Numbered from the stretch's first letter, positions 42,245 through 52,190 are shown. The stretch is DNA of 64,000 bases from Lactiplantibacillus pentosus (GCF_003641185.1 NZ_CP032757.1:1736001-1800000), one strand, 5' to 3'. Notes: a model not told the origin generated them from the letters alone. Translations and numbers: made by a program.

Positions 42245-43162
42245 ATGAACAAGAAATGGCTAACTTGGCCTGTGTTTTATGAGTTGACGGAGATTTATAC
42301 GGCGCCACTCAATGTCATGTGGTTTGTCTTGGGGGTTGCCATTGCCCAGTTTCACTTAGGTACGGTGAACTGGCTCAATGTTGCCCTGTGCTTAGTGGCT
42401 GTTTTTATTTTCGATTTGGCGGTCAATGTCTCCGATAATTACTATGATTACCGGCATGCGGTCGATCGTGAGGGTTACGCGCAAAACACCAATCCGATTG
42501 GTCGACTGAACTTGCCAGTAGCTGGAGTGGGACGACTTGCACTGAGTCTGTATTTGATCTCACTCGTGCCTGGAATTTGGCTCGTCTTGCGGACCGGCTG
42601 GTTAGTGCTGGCCCTGGGTATCTTAGGTTATCTGGTCGGTATTTTTTACACTGCTGGACCGTACCCAATCAACGCGACGCCATTATGTGAGACGGTCGTT
42701 GCCCTGTCGATTGCGTTCATGATTCAATTGACTTGTGTGGTCGTTTCGACCTATGGGCAGCATCCGTTGACCTGGTCGATCGTTGGCAAGACCTTCCTAT
42801 TGTGCTTGCCGTTGACCCTGATCTTCTTTACGATCCAGCTCGCCAATAACACGGCGGACCGGGATGAAGATATTTTAAATCACCGCTATACCTTGGCTTA
42901 TTATTTGGGTAAACCAGGTTCGGTACGCTTGATTCAAGCCTTTTTGATTATTGGCGGCGTGTGGCCGTTAGTGAACGTGTTGCTAGGGTTAGCGCCGTTA
43001 GTTACCATCTGGGTCGTCTTATTATTACCGATTATGTGGCAAGGCATGCGCCCGTTTTTCGCGGTCCAAGATAAAAAGAAGACGTTTATTACGACGGTCA
43101 AAAGCGCGTCGTTATTCTTCGTGTTTTATCCAATTCTGTTTGTTTTGGGCACTTGGCTGTAA
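42245..43162 (+). CDS. UbiA-family prenyltransferase (MenA-like)
   Basis: A 305-residue membrane protein with about eight helices. The first Asp-rich motif is NVSDNYYDYRHAVD (Asp64, Asp68, with Asp74), the second NNTADRDEDILNHRYTLAYYLG (shown as ADRDEDILNHRYTLAYY). Both bind the magnesium-prenyl diphosphate. MenA attaches a polyprenyl chain to 1,4-dihydroxy-2-naphthoate in menaquinone synthesis. L. plantarum lacks the complete menaquinone pathway but can use supplied precursors, so a partial pathway would make sense. ATG 42245 follows GGTGGGGGAG. Confidence 0.85.
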   Translation: MNKKWLTWPVFYELTEIYTAPLNVMWFVLGVAIAQFHLGTVNWLNVALCLVAVFIFDLAVNVSDNYYDYRHAVDREGYAQNTNPIGRLNLPVAGVGRLALSLYLISLVPGIWLVLRTGWLVLALGILGYLVGIFYTAGPYPINATPLCETVVALSIAFMIQLTCVVVSTYGQHPLTWSIVGKTFLLCLPLTLIFFTIQLANNTADRDEDILNHRYTLAYYLGKPGSVRLIQAFLIIGGVWPLVNVLLGLAPLVTIWVVLLLPIMWQGMRPFFAVQDKKKTFITTVKSASLFFVFYPILFVLGTWL

Positions 43163-43259
43163 CGCACGGAAGAATTGGTGTCAAAAATTCAAACATTTAT
43201 CATGGTTATTTTGATTAAAGTGGACTATATTATTACCAGTTTATAAAATAGGGGTAAGC

Positions 43260-44033
43260 ATGATGGAAACAGAACAACGCCAGCAGCGTCGAATCATATT
43301 TTATCATTTGCTCGTCACGATTTTGACGCTGTGGTCGGTCGTTAACGTGATTTTATTAGCGTTCAATATCGGTGATTGGCACCTGGAAACACGCATCAGT
43401 AACGGCCTATTAGTGGTTTTTGCGGTCGATTATTTCGTGCGGCTTGCACGCTCACCTAATCGGAAGACTTTTTTGATTCATTCGGCCTTTGACTTGATGG
43501 GGATTATTCCGATGCACCCCGTCTTTGCGCTATTTCGGCTTGGACGACTGGCGCGAATGGTCCAATATCACCATTTGTTTTGGAAGCTCGGCTGGGACGG
43601 TAAATGGACCCACGATTTTCATCGCTTTATTTATAGTACCGGCTTTATTTATTTGTTTTCAATCAGTATTGCCATTATTGTTCTGAGCGCGCTACTATTC
43701 TCGGTCTTTGAGCACCAGAGTTTGTCGGACTCACTGTGGTGGGCGATTACGACGGCAACGACGGTCGGCTACGGTGATGACACACCGCATACCGCCGTCG
43801 GAAAGGTGATTGCGGTCGGTCTGATGTTTGGTGGGATTGGGTTTATTGGTTTGTTGACCAGTACGATCACGGACTTCTTCACCCAACAAGCCAGTCAAAA
43901 TGTTGAACCTGAAGCGGATCCCAACGAAGACGAATTACGCCAATTGTTAGTCAAAATCGATACGTTGACGCAAAAAGTCGATCACTTGGAAAAACAGGTC
44001 AAGCGGATTGAGAAGGCAGACCGGCGTAAGTGA
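43260..44033 (+). CDS. Voltage-gated-type potassium channel (6TM)
   Basis: A 257-residue ion channel. Four N-terminal helices include an S4-like segment with spaced arginines (FRLGRLARMVQ, about 92-102). The pore has the selectivity filter TTVGYGD at 167-173. The last 40 residues are a charged coiled coil (LLVKIDTLTQKVDHLEKQVKRIEK) that may drive tetramer assembly. ATG 43260, with ATG 43263 next, follows AGGGGTAAGC. Confidence 0.93.
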   Translation: MMETEQRQQRRIIFYHLLVTILTLWSVVNVILLAFNIGDWHLETRISNGLLVVFAVDYFVRLARSPNRKTFLIHSAFDLMGIIPMHPVFALFRLGRLARMVQYHHLFWKLGWDGKWTHDFHRFIYSTGFIYLFSISIAIIVLSALLFSVFEHQSLSDSLWWAITTATTVGYGDDTPHTAVGKVIAVGLMFGGIGFIGLLTSTITDFFTQQASQNVEPEADPNEDELRQLLVKIDTLTQKVDHLEKQVKRIEKADRRK

Positions 44034-44114
44034 TGCGGCGGTGTAAAAAAAGACTGACATTTAATTTGAAAAGATGCGATAATTTTTAACGGTATTTACT
44101 GCGTATAATGGTTC

Positions 44115-44153
44115 AGCGTAAAGCACACTTGTCGGTGGCTTTGCGCTTTTTTT
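44115..44153 (+). terminator. Terminator between channel and DUF2798 genes
   Basis: AGCGTAAAGC (44115-44124) pairs with GCTTTGCGCT (44138-44147), with one G-U pair, and TTTTTTT follows. A TATAAT (44104-44109) directly upstream may be a -10 element, in which case the hairpin would be an early attenuator of the next gene. Confidence 0.8.
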
Positions 44154-44215
44154 CGGCCGAAAATCGTTATGACAAAGTCAATCATTAATTTTGGGGACGC
44201 ATGAGGGGATTAAAA

Positions 44216-44702
44216 ATGGCATTTAGTTTGAAGTTACCACGCAATCGGTACGAGTCTAGTTGGTTTATTTTGATTATTTCGGTGATTTCGGTCAATGTGA
44301 TTGCGCCATTGATCACGTGTTTTGAAGTGGGATTTAGCTGGCGGATCTGGCAACAGACACTGACCGTCCTCCCAATGATTTGGGTCGTGGTGGCCGCGCT
44401 GGTGCTAGTAACGTACCGTCCGGCAGACCAAGTGACCCGGAAATTATTAGCACAGGATGATTCTTTTCGGGCCAATATGATTGTTAATTGCTTGGTCAAT
44501 GTTTTATGATGTCGATCATCTTGACGGTCGTCGCCAGCTGGATTGGGACGCGCACCATCAGCTGGTTACCAGTGCAACAATTCTTTTATAAGTGGCCACG
44601 TAATTTTTCAATTTCTTTGTTGAAGTGGCGTTAGCGCAACCAATCGCGCGGTTGGCTATGGCTAAATGGCATCAAGCCCAAACCACAAAACACCAGGGGT
44701 AA
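44216..44702 (+). pseudogene. DUF2798 membrane protein gene with two frameshifts
   Basis: ATG 44216 follows GAGGGG and opens a membrane protein (MAFSLKLPRNRYESSWFILII). The frame ends at 44509, but the next frame (from ATG 44506) continues with MMSIILTVVASWIGTRTISWLPVQQFFYKWPRNFSISL, in parts a typical second half of DUF2798. It breaks again near 44615-44622, and the third frame gives EVALAQPIARLAMAKWHQAQ to a stop at 44702. Each break fits the loss of one base. Together they give the normal length of about 160 residues. Confidence 0.8.
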
Positions 44703-44776
44703 GGAAGTGCTGATAAGCAGGTCGTCGCAAGGCTGCAGCCGTCCAAGTGGGTTAAATTTCGACGGTGGTCACAGAT

Positions 44777-44792
44777 TGACCTATGCTATAAT
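44777..44792 (+). promoter_or_regulatory. Extended -10 promoter
   Basis: CTATGCTATAAT with TATAAT at 44787-44792 lies 33 bp before the start of the 80-residue gene. A recognisable -35 is lacking, which is usual for extended -10 promoters. Confidence 0.5.
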
Positions 44793-44824
44793 AGCGTTAA
44801 CAAGATTGAAAGGACGGTGGTTAG

Positions 44825-45067
44825 ATGGGACAAGCGATGACACGGTGGGTCTGGTTGCCGGCGCCAGTCCTGACTCGTCAAGCCACATTCAAAACGCATT
44901 ATGGTGATTTGCAACAGCACCCCTTGCCATTACGTTCGGCACAGTGGTATGTGTTTAAAGCGCAACACTGGAGTGGCATTCACTCGGCGGCACTTGCCCC
45001 TGAGCAGCAGGCAGCGTTTGTTGCGCTTGCCGCTCAGGCGGTCGGTCCTGGGCAGGCCGCAATTTAA
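44825..45067 (+). CDS. Hypothetical protein, 80 aa
   Basis: ATG with AAAGGACGGTGG upstream and an extended -10 promoter. The product is Ala/Gln-rich and soluble, with WYVFKAQHWSGIHSAALAPEQQAAF in the middle (shown as WYVFKAQHWSG). I recognise no domain. A GC-rich hairpin (GCCCCG/CGGGGC) follows the stop. Confidence 0.55.
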   Translation: MGQAMTRWVWLPAPVLTRQATFKTHYGDLQQHPLPLRSAQWYVFKAQHWSGIHSAALAPEQQAAFVALAAQAVGPGQAAI

Positions 45068-45232
45068 GCAGCCCCGCAGCATCCTGTAATGACACGGGGC
45101 ACCACGATTTGTTTCAATCGGTAGGTAAGTTTAGCGTCAGGACCAAGTAAGCGTTAAACTCGCACAAATAGGATCAAGATGCTATTCTCAGACTCACAAA
45201 ATGAATATGAACTAAGTGAGGGTGTGAGGCGG

Positions 45233-45481
45233 ATGAGACAAATAAGTAACGGTGGCGAGCGAAGCGTTGGTCACCGAATCAGTGTCATCGTAGTCGGGGT
45301 GACCTGTGGCGGCCTGAGTTGGCTGCAAGCATCAACCGTGGTGCACGCCGCGATTCGTCCACTGGCAGGGCCCGCGAGCCAAGCAACATTAACTAGCGCT
45401 GTGAACTGGGAGAGCCTGTGGTTATTGTTAGCAATGGCCTTGATTGGTAGTGGGTGTTGGTGGTTGAGTCGACGGTCATGA
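45233..45481 (+). CDS. Small secreted or membrane protein, 82 aa, unknown
   Basis: ATG 45233 has GTGAGGCGG upstream. A basic N-terminus (MRQISNGGERSVGHR) is followed by a hydrophobic signal-like segment (ISVIVVGVTCGGLSWLQAS). A second hydrophobic helix near the end (LWLLLAMALIGSGCWWL) is followed by SRRS. This resembles a cell-wall anchor tail, but no LPxTG motif precedes the helix. No family is known to me. Confidence 0.5.
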   Translation: MRQISNGGERSVGHRISVIVVGVTCGGLSWLQASTVVHAAIRPLAGPASQATLTSAVNWESLWLLLAMALIGSGCWWLSRRS

Positions 45482-45864
45482 TTGGTGTGTCGGTGGCAGG
45501 TGAATTGTGACGTCGATCGTGAATCATCTGGAAACGAGCGAGTTGTAATGCTGGTGGCTTGCCGGCCCTTGAACGTCGCAGTGCCTGTTTGTCAGCAGTT
45601 GGGTGACTTGCCAATGACCAAGTTATATTACTGAAGTAGTTCAGCGATGTTAGTCATTCGTCTGATTGGTATCGATTAGCGGACCGCGGAAGTGTCATCA
45701 GTCGGATTTGAGGGCCAATTAGCCTTTTAGTACAGTTCCGGTTTATTCATCGAATTTGATGCATGCTTTGCAAGCGAAACACGAGCTTTGAATGCGTTGT
45801 TTTACAATAGCCTACAAAGCTAAGTGGCATTTCGTTGTTGTATTTTCATCAAGCAGATAAAAAC

Positions 45865-45915
45865 AAAGTCCTGAGATTCTTATCGTTTTGGCGATAGGAA
45901 CCTCAGGACTTTTTG
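45865..45915. terminator. Long hairpin terminator
   Basis: AAAGTCCTGAG (45865-45875) pairs with CTCAGGACTTT (45902-45912), with an inner TATCG/CGATA, and TTTTT follows. It stands alone in the 1-kb gap 45482-46484, which holds no supported gene apart from the leader elements near its end. Confidence 0.85.
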
Positions 45916-46066
45916 TTAACAATTTGGGCAGTTCTGAGTTGCTTTTTGGATAGGATAAATCGGGTTTTAATATATTTGATATATTTGCCTTCTTTTTATG
46001 GGCATAGTCTTCCAGAAATATAAAAAAGCTTATCCAGCCGGTCGACGTGATGAGGAATAAGTTGCA

Positions 46067-46110
46067 ATTTACTTTTAAGTATAATGAAAAAACAAATGAT
46101 AAAAGTAAAT
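46067..46110. promoter_or_regulatory. Perfect 11-bp inverted repeat upstream of the MFS pseudogene
   Basis: ATTTACTTTTA (46067-46077) and TAAAAGTAAAT (46100-46110) are exact complements around 22 bp that include TATAAT (46080-46085). It may be an operator over a promoter. Confidence 0.4.
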
Positions 46111-46204
46111 CGCTTGAATCGATTGAAAAATATGAGTTTTGAGTTGCGCTTTAGAGTTAGTGAAATTAGAATTTAACCATCCAATTTAATTGTTCTATCT
46201 TCAG

Positions 46205-46367
46205 CGGCGGATGATATTTATGCGTGTCAACCAATAAGCGGAAATAACCACATTCAGAGCCGCAGTCATGTGGAAATTTTTAACGGTTTGATGATTGAAT
46301 AACGACTGCGCCTTTTCTATTTTGTGTTCGATCGGGCTAGTGCATTGAATGGGCACTAGCCTTTTTT
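46205..46367 (+). promoter_or_regulatory. Attenuator-like leader of the MFS gene
   Basis: GGCGGATG is followed by a five-codon frame ATG CGT GTC AAC CAA TAA (46220-46237, peptide MRVNQ). A hairpin CCACAT/ATGTGG (46248-46273) comes next, and then a strong terminator GGCTAGTGC/GCACTAGCC with TTTTTT (46335-46367), 118 bp before the MFS start. The order suits ribosome-mediated attenuation, as known for several antibiotic-efflux genes. Confidence 0.5.
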
Positions 46368-46484
46368 GAAAACAGGTTTCCTACATGTAAGGAATCGTTT
46401 GTCTTAACGGCAACTTTTTCTCTGACGAATTGTCTACCTCTCTTCTCAAAAACAGATCAGTAATTATTAAAAAGGCGGTGTCTA

Positions 46485-47672
46485 ATGAAGCTGATAAGGA
46501 GTAGAGACGCAATCAAAATAATTGTCTCACAGATTTGTAGTGGTGTTGCCACATGGTGTATCACTTTAGGAATACAAATGATAATCATTTTTAAGTATAA
46601 TGCGAATATTGCTGGCGTTTCAGTGTTATTTGCAGCTGCTTTGGTACCAAGAATAGTTTTACCAAGTTTCATCGGATCTCTATTGGATAAACGGGGTAAT
46701 CGGATTTACTTTGTGAGAGGTGCACGTCTATTTGCAGGTTTCATCGCAACTGTTTGTTATTTTCAGAAAGACAGTGGGGCTTTATTGTTCATGGTCATTC
46801 TATTAAATTCAGCTTTATCCGTAGAAGAACCAGGAATGATAGGAATAATTAGAAATTTGCCACAGAAAGACCACACTCAAAATTTTAACCTCTTAGGGAT
46901 TTATTATATGCTGGAGGATATTATCAAAATTCTTGGTCCAGCAATGGCTGCTGGAATATCATTTTTCTTAGGGATAACTAGACTATTCTCTTTAGCTGTT
47001 ATTCTCTTTCTTCTTTCTTTTGTCCTTTTGAATGTACAGACTGGCAAGGACATTAACAATGTCAAAGGTGAAACGAGTAAAAAATCAATTAAACTGGAAG
47101 TCGTGAAGGAAATATTCAGAAATAAAGAATTAGGCTACGTTTTCGTTATCGTCTTTACCTTCTTATTTGCACTAAATGCCATTGACACGAGCTCAGGTAT
47201 TTTGATTCGAACATTCACACACAAGTCATATGTACAGGCTGTTTTCGTTACATTAATGGGAGCTGGCGGTACATTGGGTGCCTTAAGTGTTCTTAAATTG
47301 GATAAAAAGTATAAGTTATTAAATATATGTTTGATCAGCATGTTCTGCTTTGGTATTTTAATTAGTCTTGTCGTATTTGTAAAAAGTTTAACCTCGCTGC
47401 TGTTAATTGTGACGTTAGCCGGTATCTTGTCACCTGGAATTATAATGGCGGCTGAGTTGAAAAAGTAAAAATTAATTGATAAAGAAAAGGCTAGTCGTTT
47501 ATCAGGGATTACTGTAACTGTTAATTCTATCGCACAATTAGCTGGGATAGCACTATCACCGCTAATTGCCACGAAAATTTCAGTTAATGGTATCTTTGTC
47601 TTTTGCGGATTGTTAATGATCTTGGTCGCACTCTTAGGAATCGTAGGACATAGAAGGATGGCAAAGAATTAA
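46485..47672 (+). pseudogene. MFS (MefE-like) efflux protein with an in-frame stop codon
   Basis: ATG 46485 after AAAGGCGGTG opens a 12-helix-type major facilitator of the MFS_3 (macrolide efflux-like) group. A TAA at 47466-47468 ends it after 327 residues (MAAELKK). The same frame then continues KLIDKEKASRLSGITVTVNS to a proper stop at 47670, giving 395 residues in all. A single base change would restore it. The local DNA is AT-richer than the surroundings. The product is likely non-functional, unless the stop is read through. Confidence 0.85.
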
Positions 47673-47738
47673 TATAAAGCTTCAATTCTTGTGGCAACTA
47701 GTGCTTAATAAAGTCTAAGAATTCTAGATATACACTAA

Positions 47739-47811
47739 AATAACAGCCCAAGTATCGTCTGAAATTCAGCCATACCAAATCCGAGATTGTTTGCGATACT
47801 GGACTGTTATT
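47739..47811 (+). terminator. Hairpin after the MFS pseudogene
   Basis: AATAACAG pairs with CTGTTATT, and AGTATCG with CGATACT. A T run is short. In 47812-48334 only a weak minus-strand frame (47986-48180) without a ribosome binding site is seen. Confidence 0.55.
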
Positions 47812-48334
47812 ATTGTGCTAAAGCGTTTTCGATTGTTTGTCGGACGGTGGTGCGTTTGTGATGTTGTTAAGAATCTTTCATCTTAGAACGATGACATGTC
47901 CAAAATTGAATTGCATTTTTAGCTATTACTCGCTGTAATGGCTTACGGACATAACCGACATCTTACACAAAACGGTATCGGAAAACTACCAATAATGCCA
48001 ATCGAACTGTAACGGGTAGATTGCGCGTAACACCACGCCGAATCGCATTAATAGCCAGTAATGATTTGCTAGAGCGGCTATTAAAGTGTTGATGTGACAG
48101 GGCTTGATCCAGGCTTCCAAATACTTGACCAATTTAGCATTGGTGAGTTGATATTCTTCTCGCGTCATTTTTGGTAGCAACTTTCATCAAAATTCTTCCG
48201 GGGATAAATTGGCATTTGTTAACTCAAATAGTGGCAAATCAGGGATATGCTGGACACACAACCTGATTTAACCACTATTCATAAATTCGTTTTTCGCTGA
48301 GTTCAGGAGGTTTAAAGAAGTCGTAAATCGCTTT

Positions 48335-49609
48335 TTATGCTAAGCGGTCTTTTTTCCGCTTCTTAATGAGGGTGGATGCATACATGGCAATAACTGAAGC
48401 TATTCCAATGTACAGCAAGCTCAACATTGAAGATCCGGTGATTGATGCATCTGTAATATACATTTGATTAAGAATAAGATCATAGGCAAATCGAATTGGG
48501 GTAATATCATAAACGTAATTATGGTAGAAGGGGCTCAGCATTTGCGGAATGAAAGTGATGACTGCCATGGAACCGATCCAGATAATAAGCAGTAATGGCC
48601 ATCCTTTTAGTCCAAGTAAATCGAGTACAGCTGACTGCAGTAGATAGAAAACAAATGAGATACCACCAATCATCAGTAGGAATTGTTTTGGATCATGAAT
48701 TGGCACAGAATAGCAAACTTTTGTGAAGAAGTATACTGATACAGCGATCGCAGTGACAATTGCGACACCCGAAATCAATTGACTTGTGACGCTGGTTAAT
48801 GAGAGGCGGCCATCCGTACGTTTTTGCTCATTCTTACTATGGTCTCGCCAGTTCAGTAAACTAGCAATAAGACTACCGAGCCAACAGAAGATGGTTACTA
48901 AGAATGGCGCCATACCACTTATTTCCTTAGTTGAAACCTTATTGCGTTTGATAAGTGTTGTGTGAATTGGTGTTTGCAATTTAGACCAGTCCTGAGGAGA
49001 GAGTGTTAGTCCTGACTTATTTGCAACGGTGATATATTCGTTAGAAATCTTCTGGTTTAGGTGGTCAGTCATCTTTGGAAGTGCAGTAGTTAAAATATTT
49101 GCAACGGTCATATTACTGCCTTGACTGACGTATAAAGAGATTTTTGCTTGTTCGGGGGTCTTCTTGGTCAATGAATTTGCCAAGGCCCTTTGTTGTTGGA
49201 ATGGAGCCGTTTCAGCAACCATTGGCGTTTTAACTACCAGGGCAGCGAGCTTCTGAGTGATGATTTTGCCCTTTAAATAGTCTGTTTGCTGATTGATAGC
49301 TTGAGTAAATCCCGAATGAATGACAACCGCCCCGTAGTATTTTCCGGATGCAAAGCCTTTAGTGAGTTCACTCGTGTGGGTGACATTGACCCATTTAATT
49401 TCAGCGTTTTTCTGATGACTCTCTTTCCGTAATTTCTTTACAACATTCTTAGCATTTTTACCGTTATCGTTTACGACTAGCGCTAATGGTAAATGACGAA
49501 CCTTGACTGTGCTCCTAGCGCCAACTTGCGCGAAGGCAAATAATCCAATTAATACAGCAGCGACTAACATGCTGATCCAGATACTTTTTCGCTTAAACAC
49601 ATTGAACAT
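48335..49609 (-). CDS. ABC-2/YhgE-Pip-like membrane permease
   Basis: A 424-residue protein. One N-terminal helix (SIWISMLVAAVLIGLFAFAQV) is followed by a large extracytoplasmic region (about residues 35-235) and five or six C-terminal helices. This is the layout of ABC2_membrane_3/YhgE-type proteins, which include drug-export permeases and phage-infection (Pip) proteins. The segment LPLALVVNDNGKNAKNV at the start of the loop fits the family. ATG 49609 is preferred over GTG 49615, because AAGGGGG is 8 bp away. No ATPase gene adjoins. It is divergent from a TetR gene, so that regulator probably controls it. Confidence 0.82.
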   Translation of the reverse strand: MFNVFKRKSIWISMLVAAVLIGLFAFAQVGARSTVKVRHLPLALVVNDNGKNAKNVVKKLRKESHQKNAEIKWVNVTHTSELTKGFASGKYYGAVVIHSGFTQAINQQTDYLKGKIITQKLAALVVKTPMVAETAPFQQQRALANSLTKKTPEQAKISLYVSQGSNMTVANILTTALPKMTDHLNQKISNEYITVANKSGLTLSPQDWSKLQTPIHTTLIKRNKVSTKEISGMAPFLVTIFCWLGSLIASLLNWRDHSKNEQKRTDGRLSLTSVTSQLISGVAIVTAIAVSVYFFTKVCYSVPIHDPKQFLLMIGGISFVFYLLQSAVLDLLGLKGWPLLLIIWIGSMAVITFIPQMLSPFYHNYVYDITPIRFAYDLILNQMYITDASITGSSMLSLLYIGIASVIAMYASTLIKKRKKDRLA

Positions 49610-49766
49610 TTTCACGACCCCCTTCTTTATGCTACGAGTAGTTTATATTAATTTTGAAATGAAAAACATGGCCAAATTAATATGATTTGTGTCATAAGGG
49701 GACAAATGGCAGCAATATGAGCCATAGGGTTACAGAATTGGCAAAACTGGTAATGGAGGAATCGAT

Positions 49767-50318
49767 ATGACGGATTTTAGGATGAAAAAGACTGACGATG
49801 TGATCACCAAATCATTTGTTGACCTAGTAATAGAGAATGGATTTGACAACGTTACGGTCAAGGACATCGCACTCAGATCGATGATTAGTCGTAAAACGTT
49901 CTATTTACATTATGAAGACAAATTTGCACTGACGGATGCCATATTACAAGACATTCTAACGTGGCTTGATGAGACATTGAAAAAGAAACGAGCACTCATA
50001 GATCAGGGCATTGTCTTAAGTCGCGCAATTAGTAAATTGGAACCTGAACTTAGACAATTACTACTGTGTTGGAACAGACCAATACATGCGATAATGACCA
50101 TCCCACAAGCTAAGATGCAACTAATGGATGGCCTTAAGGATATTTTGGGTCAGCATTTACAGGCCGCTTTCAAGCATTCGGAGTCGGATTTGGAACTTAA
50201 TGTCATTGGTGGCATGATGTTAGGGATGATCAGATATTACTTGCAAACAAATGAATTTCCATCAAGCAAAGAACTTCACCAATTATCAGACACCCTTAAT
50301 TTGATATTTAAAGCTTAG
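49767..50318 (+). CDS. TetR/AcrR-family transcriptional regulator
   Basis: A 183-residue regulator. The helix-turn-helix is VTVKDIALRSMISRKTFYLHYEDK (shown as VKDIALRSMISRKTFYLHY) at about residues 29-47, and a helical C-terminal domain follows. ATG 49767 follows AATGGAGGAATCGAT. It is divergent from the YhgE/Pip-like gene, a common repressor-transporter pair. Its base use resembles the AT-richer block upstream. Confidence 0.9.
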   Translation: MTDFRMKKTDDVITKSFVDLVIENGFDNVTVKDIALRSMISRKTFYLHYEDKFALTDAILQDILTWLDETLKKKRALIDQGIVLSRAISKLEPELRQLLLCWNRPIHAIMTIPQAKMQLMDGLKDILGQHLQAAFKHSESDLELNVIGGMMLGMIRYYLQTNEFPSSKELHQLSDTLNLIFKA

Positions 50319-50468
50319 TATCAGTCAGCCACATCTCGATAAGTTGTGGCACGGCGCATGCTAGCTGGGGACGGTAATGCATTATCTTGTGAGAAAATGC
50401 TTGCGGGTCTTGTTCAATCCGCTATACCATAGTATGGTAAGGATAGACAAGTTAACGGGAGTGACAAT

Positions 50469-52148
50469 ATGGACTGGGAAGACTATTTTCCAACGGCAAT
50501 CGCTGAACGTGGGTACGATTATTATTCAAAGGGGTATGTGACTGATTTAAAGCAGACCGAAACACAAATTACGGCAACGGTTACGGGCACGCAGGACTAT
50601 TGCGTGGTGATTGATCTCGCTAATGGTGACTTTCAGGATGGCACGTGTGAGTGTCCGTATGCCAATAGTCATCCGTACTGCAAGCACATGGCGGCCGTTT
50701 TGTACCAAGCGACGGTGGCCGATAAACCTGCCAGTCAACATCAAGATTCTAAAGCACCAACTGATAACGACAATCGTGAACAGACTCCCACTAAGCTGGT
50801 TGAACGGGCGACTGATCGGCAAGTCCGGGACTTTTTGAGTGTGGTGTTGGCCCATGACAATCATCTGCTCAAGATGTTCCGGACGGTCATAGGTGAGACT
50901 AATGTCGTGACAGATTTACCTAACTATCTCGCGAGTGTTGACGATTTATTTGATAGTAACGCGGATGCCGGTGGTTTTATCGATTATGGCGCGGCGACAG
51001 ATTTCGGTGATGAGACCTTGACTTTCCTAAACGAAGAGGTGCAGCCGTTGGTCGATCAGGGCGAGTATGGTTTGGTATTTCAAATCTTGGCGCATCTGAT
51101 GCTTAAAATCGACCACGTCGACATTGATGATTCCGATGGTGAGACAATGATGATCGTGAATGCTAGTGTCGACTTGTGGGAAGCTGTCTTGACAAAAGCC
51201 GACGCGGATGTGCAGCAGCAGGTGTTTGATTGGTTATGCAAACAATTAGCGAAACCGTTGAATATCATTGAAGATACGCTTGATGATTTATTATTCACGT
51301 ATTTCAAGACGCCGGCGTTTATTGACGCAAAGTTGGCGTATACCGCTAAACGGTTCCGTGCGGTACAAAAGCACCCGGATTCCTGGAACTATGACTGGCT
51401 GACTGAAAAATGGCTAAAGCACTATTTACAAATGATGACTGCGGCGCATATGCCTGATAAGCAAGTGATTGAATTTTGCAAGGCTAATTTGGCGACACCG
51501 CAAGTCCGCCTGTTTTATAGCCAGTTCTGTCTTCAACATCACGATGAAGCACACGCGGTCCAATTGCTAAAAGATGGCAAAACCTTGGTCACGGACAATC
51601 GAAGGATGTTAGCGGAGTTTAGTCGCCAACTAAAGGATGCTTATCAGCAATTAGGTGAACAACAATTGTATCGTCAAGAATTATGGCAATTGTTGACTGA
51701 ATATGCGCCAGCGGATGAGGCGCTATTTTCAGAGTTGAAGCAGAGTTACCCGACCAAGGATTGGCCAGCGGTTCGTGAGCAACTGTTGACGGCGATAGCG
51801 AAGAATTCCAATGTTGATTTGAAACCACTGTACGTGCAAGAAAAGCTATTGGACCGGCTATTAAAAGCGGTCGTGGCCGCGGACGGACTCTGGGATTTAC
51901 AGACCTATGAGTCTTTATTGAAACCACATTTTTCAAATCAGCTATTAGCCAAATATGATCATGAAGTGCGGAAGATGGCTACGGCTACTGGAACTCGGCG
52001 GAAGTATCAACAATTAGTTCGCATATTGAAACGGATGCTCGATTACCCGGATGGCAAATCAATCGTGCAGACGATCGTCCATGATTGGCAGCAACAATAT
52101 CCGCGACGCTCAGCAATGATGGATGAGCTCTCACGGCTAAAATTGTAA
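50469..52148 (+). CDS. SWIM zinc-finger domain protein
   Basis: A 559-residue protein. The N-terminal SWIM motif is Cys60-X-Cys62-X8-Cys71-X-His73 (CECPYANSHPYCKH), and a short linker follows rich in polar residues. The rest is mainly helical, resembling stacked repeats, without a helicase domain. SWIM domains bind DNA or proteins; here it is a stand-alone protein, not the SNF2 helicase to which related domains are often linked. ATG follows GGGAGTGACAAT. Confidence 0.88.
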   Translation: MDWEDYFPTAIAERGYDYYSKGYVTDLKQTETQITATVTGTQDYCVVIDLANGDFQDGTCECPYANSHPYCKHMAAVLYQATVADKPASQHQDSKAPTDNDNREQTPTKLVERATDRQVRDFLSVVLAHDNHLLKMFRTVIGETNVVTDLPNYLASVDDLFDSNADAGGFIDYGAATDFGDETLTFLNEEVQPLVDQGEYGLVFQILAHLMLKIDHVDIDDSDGETMMIVNASVDLWEAVLTKADADVQQQVFDWLCKQLAKPLNIIEDTLDDLLFTYFKTPAFIDAKLAYTAKRFRAVQKHPDSWNYDWLTEKWLKHYLQMMTAAHMPDKQVIEFCKANLATPQVRLFYSQFCLQHHDEAHAVQLLKDGKTLVTDNRRMLAEFSRQLKDAYQQLGEQQLYRQELWQLLTEYAPADEALFSELKQSYPTKDWPAVREQLLTAIAKNSNVDLKPLYVQEKLLDRLLKAVVAADGLWDLQTYESLLKPHFSNQLLAKYDHEVRKMATATGTRRKYQQLVRILKRMLDYPDGKSIVQTIVHDWQQQYPRRSAMMDELSRLKL

Positions 52149-52190
52149 TTGATCGTTAGTTGGCGCAGCAATCGCGCACAGATTTGAGTT

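Noticed and set aside
47986..48180. Minus-strand frame of 64 codons
   Set aside because: No ribosome binding site and no recognisable family; it may be a remnant, but I cannot support it as a gene.
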